DNA of 64,000 nucleotides from Phoenix dactylifera. Lineage: Eukaryota; Streptophyta; Magnoliopsida; Arecales; Arecaceae. The notes under the pieces are model-generated. The model was not told the origin of the DNA. It did no database searches and saw only the letters and a program-made list of their open reading frames with translations. The stretch lies in the NCBI RefSeq assembly GCF_009389715.1, contig NW_024067695.1:682001-746000 (forward strand), given 5' to 3'. This document shows positions 57,967 to 64,000 of the stretch, one piece after another. The first letter of the stretch is position 1. Each line of letters begins with the position of its first letter. Position numbers and translations under genes: made by a program.

Positions 57967-58964
57967 ACATATGCATGCTACATAAATATACAAATCATAT
58001 CAACAATATTGAACTTCTATTTACATGGCCATCTTATTATCTCACATCTTCATTCTACTATTATCAATTTAATACATAACAACCATGATCTTTTGTTAAT
58101 TTTAGTCTCATAAGATATCAATTGGATTATGTTAGTAAAATCTAGCAATTTTGCATTTAAATGAGGAATAAAGTTTCAGTTGGTCACAAGTCGGAGGCAC
58201 CAACAACTCAACCCAATTGGAACTTAACCTAAGTTAACATCAAATAAAAAATATAAAAATTTCACGCTATCCCTATACATGACAATCAATGTCTCCAGCA
58301 AACTTTCAAAGAAAAGGAAACCATACATATGTCTATAATTAATGGGAGAAAATTAAAATGTTTAAGATTGTAGTCGGCAAAATGAGCATATAATCAGCGA
58401 TTTGCTTCATAACATGATCAATTAATCAAACTCAGCATTGCCCGTGTTGGTGTCATGAGTCCTGACAGCAATGTGACAGCAAAATAATCAAAAAAACTAA
58501 CACATTTCCTATGATGAAGAATCTAGCTATCACGATTCAAATTTTATTCACCAGCTCACCGTGATAAGAAAGCGACACGCAAGGGATTTTCTTTGGGAAA
58601 CTCTTCGGCAGAGAGGACAAATATCACTACATTTTTTTGCCTGCTTCATACCTCTTGGTGCACCGCACCGAACAAACATAAGAATACACGGGAGGAAGGA
58701 TATAATTTGAATACATCCCACATGATGGCATTTCAGCAATCCTTCCTGTTGAGAGAGTTCTTTACAGTCTAATCGTCCCATTTGCTCCAAAGCCGTATTG
58801 GATCCAGCAAATCCACGCCATGCACGCATCATGACAGACCCGGGACCTTTCCATCTCTTCCTTGCGCCACGCTTGGGTGGGCAAGGGTGTCGCCGGTCAC
58901 CAGCCGCCTAAGAGGAGAGGCGGGAGAAGATAGAGTACCCGTTTTTGGATGATATGCGACGGAT
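57967..58964. other. AT-rich spacer with no recognised gene
   Basis: The 94-residue minus-strand frame at 58548-58832 matches nothing I know. The last 100 bases may belong to the LINE tail that follows. Confidence 0.45.
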
Positions 58965-59186
58965 GTTATGAAAGTGTCGAGCTATCCAGTTCAGGCATGT
59001 CCTTCGAGAAGTGAATCAAGCTGCTGATTGAATCGTCCCGTTTGCTGCTTATCATCCGGAAGAGTTTTTTTTGAACTCAGCAGTCCTCATTTTTTTTTGT
59101 TTTGTGTAGTCTTTTTGCTTCTCATGTAGCTGGTTGTGCTCATGTTAAACAGTATGACCAGCCGATGTACCAAAAAAAAAAAAAAA
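58965..59186 (+). pseudogene. Short LINE 3' tail with poly(A)
   Basis: The RNase H end reads FRHVLREVNQAAD, stop, IVPFAAYHPEEF, comparable to the full LINE's KHVFREANGAADWVAAFAAH. A 3' UTR and poly(A) run (about 59171-59186) follow. Strongly 5'-truncated. Confidence 0.8.
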
Positions 59187-59535
59187 GAGTTCGAACCTAG
59201 TAGCTAGGGCGCGACTTTTCTAGAGGCTAACAGGGGGGACCAAAAGAGGGCTCTCTTCCATAGCTACCGTGATCATGGAGGTGGGCCTATCTGGTGGGCT
59301 CTGACTAGCCTCTGGGGGCCCACTGTGTAGTGGAAACTTGATTCACTGCCAGGATGCTTGTTTGAATCTAATCTCAAGTTCTAAGGGAGTGCTGCTACGT
59401 GGACCCCAACGCATACCTGGGATGAGTGCAAACCGGGTTTGATGCACTGGGATTCACTGAGCATTAGCTATTGTAAGATGTATCATGGTGGGTAGTGCAG
59501 CTACAATTGCTGGTGCCGAGCGGACATTACTCATG
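59187..59535. other. Spacer with no recognised gene
   Basis: Moderate GC, no repeat or frame of note. Confidence 0.5.
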
Positions 59536-59675
59536 GCCGAGTGGATCACCTTTTTTTGTTTGTTTTTTTTGGTAAATGCGGCATTTTATATAGTTCTAAC
59601 TTGAGTACATCCTGCCAAATCACGAAAAAGTAAAGCATACAAAGGAGAGGAAATGTCTCTTGCCGAGTGGATCAC
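59536..59675 (-). mobile_element. 112-base non-LTR insertion with perfect 14-base target duplication
   Basis: GCCGAGTGGATCAC occurs at 59536-59549 and 59662-59675. The insert between them starts with a T-rich run (tttttttgtttgtttttttt), which is a poly(A) tail on the minus strand, followed by about 90 bases ending ggagaggaaatgtctctt. This fits a SINE or a severely truncated LINE. Confidence 0.85.
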
Positions 59676-59934
59676 TTTGCAAGTTCACAATTGCAACCCT
59701 CCATGCCAGTGAGGGCCTGATCTAGTTGAGTCGGGCTGACTTTAAGGATGGTCTTGCTTTGCATTATAAATGGATTTTGGAGTGCAAAAGGACAGATTTT
59801 TTTTTTGTCAATATTTCTTTCTGTCGAGGTTCGCCGTCTCAATACCAAATCTAATACTGGCGCCATCGATCCTATTACAATATTGTTTTACGGAACAATA
59901 AGGTAAGGTTCCACATATCAAGTATTGGTACTGT

Positions 59935-60240
59935 ATGATAGTATATAGTAAATTTTGGATGTTGTACACGGTAGCAATGCTGAGTATAGCATGTGAATCT
60001 GAGTTGACATCCAATGTCAGTCACAAGGCTTTGATGTCACATATTCCTCAGCCCATGCAGCATTTGTTATGGGCTGCTACATTTGCGGGTATTGCCAATA
60101 AGACTATTTGTGGACCAACAGCGAACACATAAATAGAGACTAACGGAGGATTGAGAACACTCCCTGAGGGATGGGATCCTATGATTGTATTTATAAATTT
60201 GATTAAGGATGCAAATCCCTGGGAGGATATCAAGGGGGTA
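59935..60240 (+). pseudogene. Unidentified coding-like fragment ending at a splice-donor-like site
   Basis: One plus-strand frame reads SHIPQPMQHLLWAATFAGIA, then NKTICGPTANT, a TAA stop, IETNGGLRTLPEGWDPMIVF and ANPWEDIKG, ending at ggtaag. The composition and the donor suggest an exon remnant. I cannot name the family. Confidence 0.3.
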
Positions 60241-60826
60241 AGATATTATATAGATTTAATGATTCATTCAAAACCTTCATGCCCCTTATGCTGAATATCA
60301 TGTGCCGGCCATGCATCGATGGCAAGTGTAAACTTTTCACCCAGAGAAGGAGACAAATCATAAACATTTTCCTTTTCTGTATTTTTATTTCCATCAAAAA
60401 TTAATTGGTGCGAGTAGTTCTTTGTCAGCTTAGTGTTGCTTACTTTGCAACTCCTTGAAAAATATTCTTGGTAGTTGACTTACTCTTCCACATCAAGCAT
60501 ATTTATGGATTAACTAGGATCAACAGGATTTGTCAGCATGGCATGTATTTTGAGTTTTCTTGATCAAAGTTTATCCTGATTTAGCAACCATCTTATTGAG
60601 GCTAGCGAACCATGCTGCTTTAACAAGCTCTTGTCCGATGACTGCATCCTTGAGCTTGCTTTGAAATTCCCAACATTAGCAGACTTATATTGAGTTGAAT
60701 TAACATCATCTTTCGAGCAATACCCAAGTGCTTAAGCCATGTAATCTCAATTTATCATTCAGATAGTGTATCGTATTGTCTGCTGACCAATTCTCTCTAG
60801 AGAGATGTTTCACAAATTTCAATTTA

Positions 60827-60888
60827 ATATATATATATATATATTGATATATATATATATATATATTGATATATATATATATATATAT
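60827..60888. repeat. Interrupted (AT)n microsatellite
   Basis: Three (ta)n runs are separated by ttga; the last run abuts the LTR start at 60889. The LTR element may have inserted at or next to it. Confidence 0.92.
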
Positions 60889-61943
60889 TGTTGTGGTTCA
60901 AATTTGGCCCGAGGATGACCACGCCAGAGGAGTCGGGGTAGCTGCCGGTCAAGTCAGTAAAGGGACTCCACCTGCTGAATGCCGGTGTACCTACATAAAG
61001 CTTCACCGGTGATTTCGGTGAGGGCTCTCCGATGCTTAAGTTAGCGTAGAGTTTTTGTTTGCCAAAAGGTCCCGGGGTGTTACCTGATGAGGGCTATTTA
61101 TAGTCCCTGTAGAGGTGCCCAGATGGCGAAAGTATGGCCCGTCCTCATCATGAGAGGAGATGGCGCTTGGCCAGGTGGCATGCAGCCAGGGCTTGCTTGA
61201 GGCACATGGTGTAGGCCGTTCTTGTGAACGGCATGGCGTTGACAAAGGTGGCACGGTATGGCCCTTGGCAGTAAGGTATAGCTGGGGTGGCAAGGCGTAA
61301 TCCTTTGTAGATGGGTTTTGGCATGGCCATCAAGCGAAGCATGATGCGATGAGGTCGCCGCAGGGCATGGTCGCGGCGCGTACTGGGTGAGATTGGCTCG
61401 GCCTTTGGCGGGGATCGAGGTCATCTCGGCCTTCGACGGGGGCCAAGGTCGGCCTTGCCCGCTTGGCAGGGCGCTGAGGTTGGGCCGACAAGGAGGCCGC
61501 GACATATGTTCGGTGAGGTCGGCTCGGCGGACTCTAAGGTCGGCCTAGCCTCGTCAGTTCGGAGGTTAGCTCGGTAGGGGGCTCCTGCTCAGATCGGGGG
61601 GTCATTGCCTACGGTCGATGGTGTCGTCGTAGATACCTAGCGCCCCAAGCTCAGGCCGGGGCGCGTCGTCGAAGTATTTGGCGCCCCGAGCTTGGTCGGG
61701 ATGCGTCGTCGTAGAGGGCGCCCCGAACTTGGCCGGGGTACGTCATCGTAGACTCTAGAGGAGGTTGTTGCAGGTCGTAGCAGCGGAGAGAACGGGCCGA
61801 GGTTGGCTTGGCCTTCGGCAAGGTCCGAGATAGGACTGGCTCTCAGCAGGACCGACGTCTAGCTTGCTTAGTGCCGAGGTCTGCTTAGCCGAAACGGGGC
61901 GGTCTGCTATCTTGAGCAGGACGATACAATTTGTCCCCTATCA
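60889..61943 (-). repeat. LTR of a Tat-like gypsy element (3' LTR on the minus strand)
   Basis: Starts TGTTGTGGTTCAAATTTGGC and is followed at about 61944 by tttgccccccggcttccgag, a purine tract on the minus strand. The block after it (ggctcaggcgaaaaaagtag) matches the equivalent place in the 23903-26869 element (ggctcgagcgaatgaagtag), so the two are related. The right end (CCTATCA) is an estimate. Confidence 0.65.
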
Positions 61944-62451
61944 TTTGCCCCCCGGCTTCCGAGGCCGAGTCACTCTTTGGCTCAGGCGAAAAAAGTAGCT
62001 GGACTATTGGTTATCCTGCGTCGTAGCCAAGTGCCCATGAAGATGTGCGCACCAAACTGGGTACACTATTATTGGGGGTTGGTGGCTTCAGGCCGAGTTC
62101 CCCAAGTGGAGCTTGAGTGGATTAGGCTGCCACATCATTTCAAGTGGGAATGGTTGCAGAAGCTCTTTAAAGTGTTGCACGCGCGCTCCTTTTTGAGGCA
62201 TCGCTGGATGGAACACAAGAGGCCAATCATTAATGCCCCATTCTCCAAAGCATATTGCCTTGCAGAACGCGAAGGGCAAATCATTAATGCCCCACCCTCC
62301 AAAACAGTCTACATGATTATTTTGACCTTCAATGATGCGATTCGAGAGGATATGCTGAGGGAGCCGTTAGGGGAGTGTGTGGGTCTGCCACCTGGCAGGA
62401 TCTAGCCGCTTCGGCCGTTCGAAAAGGCAGATCAAAGCCGTTGGGGCAGGC
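61944..62451. other. Internal region between the LTR and the antisense promoter
   Basis: Homologous at its left end to the start of the 23903-26869 element's interior. The 142-residue plus-strand frame at 61977-62405 has no known motif and is probably chance. Near 62225 and 62275, atcattaatgccccac-like repeats occur. Confidence 0.5.
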
Positions 62452-62458
62452 TATATAA
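62452..62458 (+). promoter_or_regulatory. TATA box of the antisense ORF
   Basis: TATATAA in ggctatataaggcc, about 330 bases upstream of the ATG at 62783. It points the opposite way to the LTR element that contains it. The GC-rich flanks make it stand out. Confidence 0.6.
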
Positions 62459-62782
62459 GGCCTTGAGCAGGCCCCAGGGTCCCCATTTGAGCCCCATCGT
62501 CCTCGCTTGTCAGCTGGCCGCCATATTTGTTGTCCTCGAGCTTCTTCTCAAGTATTTTCGAAGTTTCCTAGCAGTCCTCCTCCTTTTCTCAGTTATCTTC
62601 TCCGGCGAAATCTCGGGTAGATGCTCTTTTCCTACTCGGTCGCTCGGAGAGTTGTTCTCCTTTTCTTTTTTTCTTTGATATTCTGTAAGCAAGACAATGG
62701 GGTCGCCCACAAGAGCCCTTGTGCTTGGCACAGGTTCATCCCGAGCCGGGCTTCTTCAAATGTGGAGGAGGTCGAGCTCCAG

Positions 62783-64000
62783 ATGAATCAAGGTCCGTAC
62801 GGGACCGACTCAAGCATGAGTGAAGAGAAGCTAGGCCTAGTTCGGGCTCGATTTTTCTTCCCTTGTGAGTTCATCCTTGAGTTTCCAGAGCCTGGGGATC
62901 GAGTCACCGACCCTCCTAGAGGTTGGATCGGGGTGTATATAGAGACACTCCAAGCGAGGCTGAGATTTCTTCTTTATGGGTTCGTGAACAAGCTCCTGGC
63001 GAGTTATCGCTTAGTCCCTGCGCAGCTCACTCCGAACTCGTGGAGGATAATCATTTGCTTCCTCGCCCTCTGTCTTGCCCATGGTCTTTCCACTTCGGTG
63101 AATGTCTTTCGGGGTTGCTTTGTCTTAAAAGCTAATCCCGCAAATAAAGGATAGTTGTACTTCCCTCCTCGGGGAGGCCGAGGTGCTTCTTCCTCTATTC
63201 ATGGGTGAAAGGACAAATTCTTTTTTCTCTCCTCCGAGCGATCGTGGAGGTTCAACCCAGCTTGAGACTCGCTGCAGGCCACGATAAATAATAAACCACC
63301 CAAGCTATCATGGTCCGAGTGGGAGATTTTAGACAAGCTGCTCGGACTCGGAGGGGCCCTGAAGCTTTCCAATCTGCTCAACGAGGAAGCTTTACTAAAT
63401 GTCAGCTTGAGCTCGGCTCATCTCGGAGGTAAGGGTGGTCCATTCATTTTCCTTTTCTTTTTCTTTCTTTTCCATGCTGGATCTTCACTAAGTCTTATGT
63501 TGTCAAAAATTGCAGGGATAATTTTCGATGCTGAGACCTTGATGGCCAAGCACCATAAGAGGGCGGCCGCCTCGAATGGAGCTCAGCCTGGGGGGGGGGC
63601 GAAGAAGCCGAGGACTGCCTCATCCCCCGGCGCCATGCGGGACGAGCCCGCTAAAGTTGGCGTCGCTGAGCCTGCTCAGCCTGGGCCCGAGCAGGCCCTA
63701 CCGATCGAAGCCGAACTGCCCCACCACCTGCAAAAGGGTCTTGATTGAACAGCCGACTGCAGTGCCTACCAGTGGAGCTCGAAAGGCCCGCAAGGTCGTC
63801 CTACAGCGCCAATCAAGTCTCGAGACGGGGAGCGAGCTCGGGGTCCCGTCTTCATCTGAGGTCCCGATCTCTTCTGGGGTCGATCCTGCTCCCTTCGAGC
63901 CCGGGGGGAGGCCATTCCAACCCGGGTGCCGACTTTTTGAAGACAACAGAGCCCTCGAATCTAGCGAGGTTGCTCGTGAGCTCATCTGCTGCACCATGCT
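62783..64000 (+). pseudogene. Transposase_28-type (putative gypsy-type transposon) ORF, antisense in a Tat-like element, partial
   Basis: From ATG 62783 (MNQGPYGTDSSMSEEKLGLV) the frame carries the Transposase_28-like domain: FFFPCEFILEFPEPGDRVTD, GVYIETLQARLRFLLYGFV and VPAQLTPNSWRIIICFLALC. It then reads through three stops that all replace expected tryptophans (TAG at 63152, TGA at 63208, TGA near 63261). It continues to a GTAAGG donor near 63430 and an acceptor ttgcag at about 63515 that keeps frame (IIFDAETLMAKHHKRAAAS). A ten-G run near 63590 and a frame change near 63740 lead into a Pro/Ser-rich stretch open to the window edge. Despite the family name, no transposase chemistry is established; the protein is an extra ORF of Tat-lineage retrotransposons. 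Confidence 0.75.

Overview
The window is nuclear DNA of a flowering plant, most likely a monocot and possibly a palm. The evidence is the intron-bearing plant genes (plastid-targeted pTAC7, a PSY peptide precursor, importin beta), the thick layering of plant retrotransposons (Tekay-type and Tat-type Ty3/gypsy, a SIRE-type Ty1/copia, L1-type LINEs) and the AT-rich introns. The species is inference. The sequence holds three genes that look intact, one decayed gene copy, and mostly mobile DNA.

Layout. 1-4477: 5' part of a Ty3/gypsy element on the minus strand (open gag, tRNA-Met primer site, 3.0-kb LTR). 4478-6115: debris with a phased GGAGTCGACTC array and a broken gypsy gag. 6116-16990: a SIRE-like copia element whose LTRs are about 99% identical but whose pol is dead. 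16991-20522: decayed repeats. 20523-22987: PTAC7, four exons, plus strand. 23680-31313: a nine-exon pseudogene of a TAP38/PPH1-like PP2C, split in intron 1 by a 3-kb non-autonomous LTR element with a clear target duplication. 32017-33130: a PSY sulfated-peptide gene in three short exons, minus strand. 33617-34044: a GTACCG-rich insertion with a target duplication. 34045-42887: gene-poor. 42888-45603, with a 5' UTR exon near 47 kb: importin beta-1, minus strand. 47900-49370: a dead LINE tail. 50179-56919: a full-length L1-type LINE on the minus strand with a 10-bp target duplication and repeated 5' UTR units. 56930-60888: AT-rich spacer with short insertions. 60889-64000: a Tat-like gypsy element carrying an antisense Transposase_28-type ORF behind its own TATA box; it runs off the right edge.

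How the parts relate. PTAC7 and the TAP38-like relic both concern chloroplast proteins but lie side by side without visible functional linkage. PTAC7 and PSY are easily missed, because most of their exons are only 48-114 bases and were found by joining splice sites in frame. The least expected signal is a palindromic decamer (GAGTCGACTC and variants GAGWCGWCYC) laid out at 20-22-base spacing, mostly 21. It occurs in both copia LTRs, inside that element's gag, and in a separate stretch at 4524-4679. The copia LTR also carries tandem hairpins, and in one of them the two LTR copies differ by a compensatory base-pair change.
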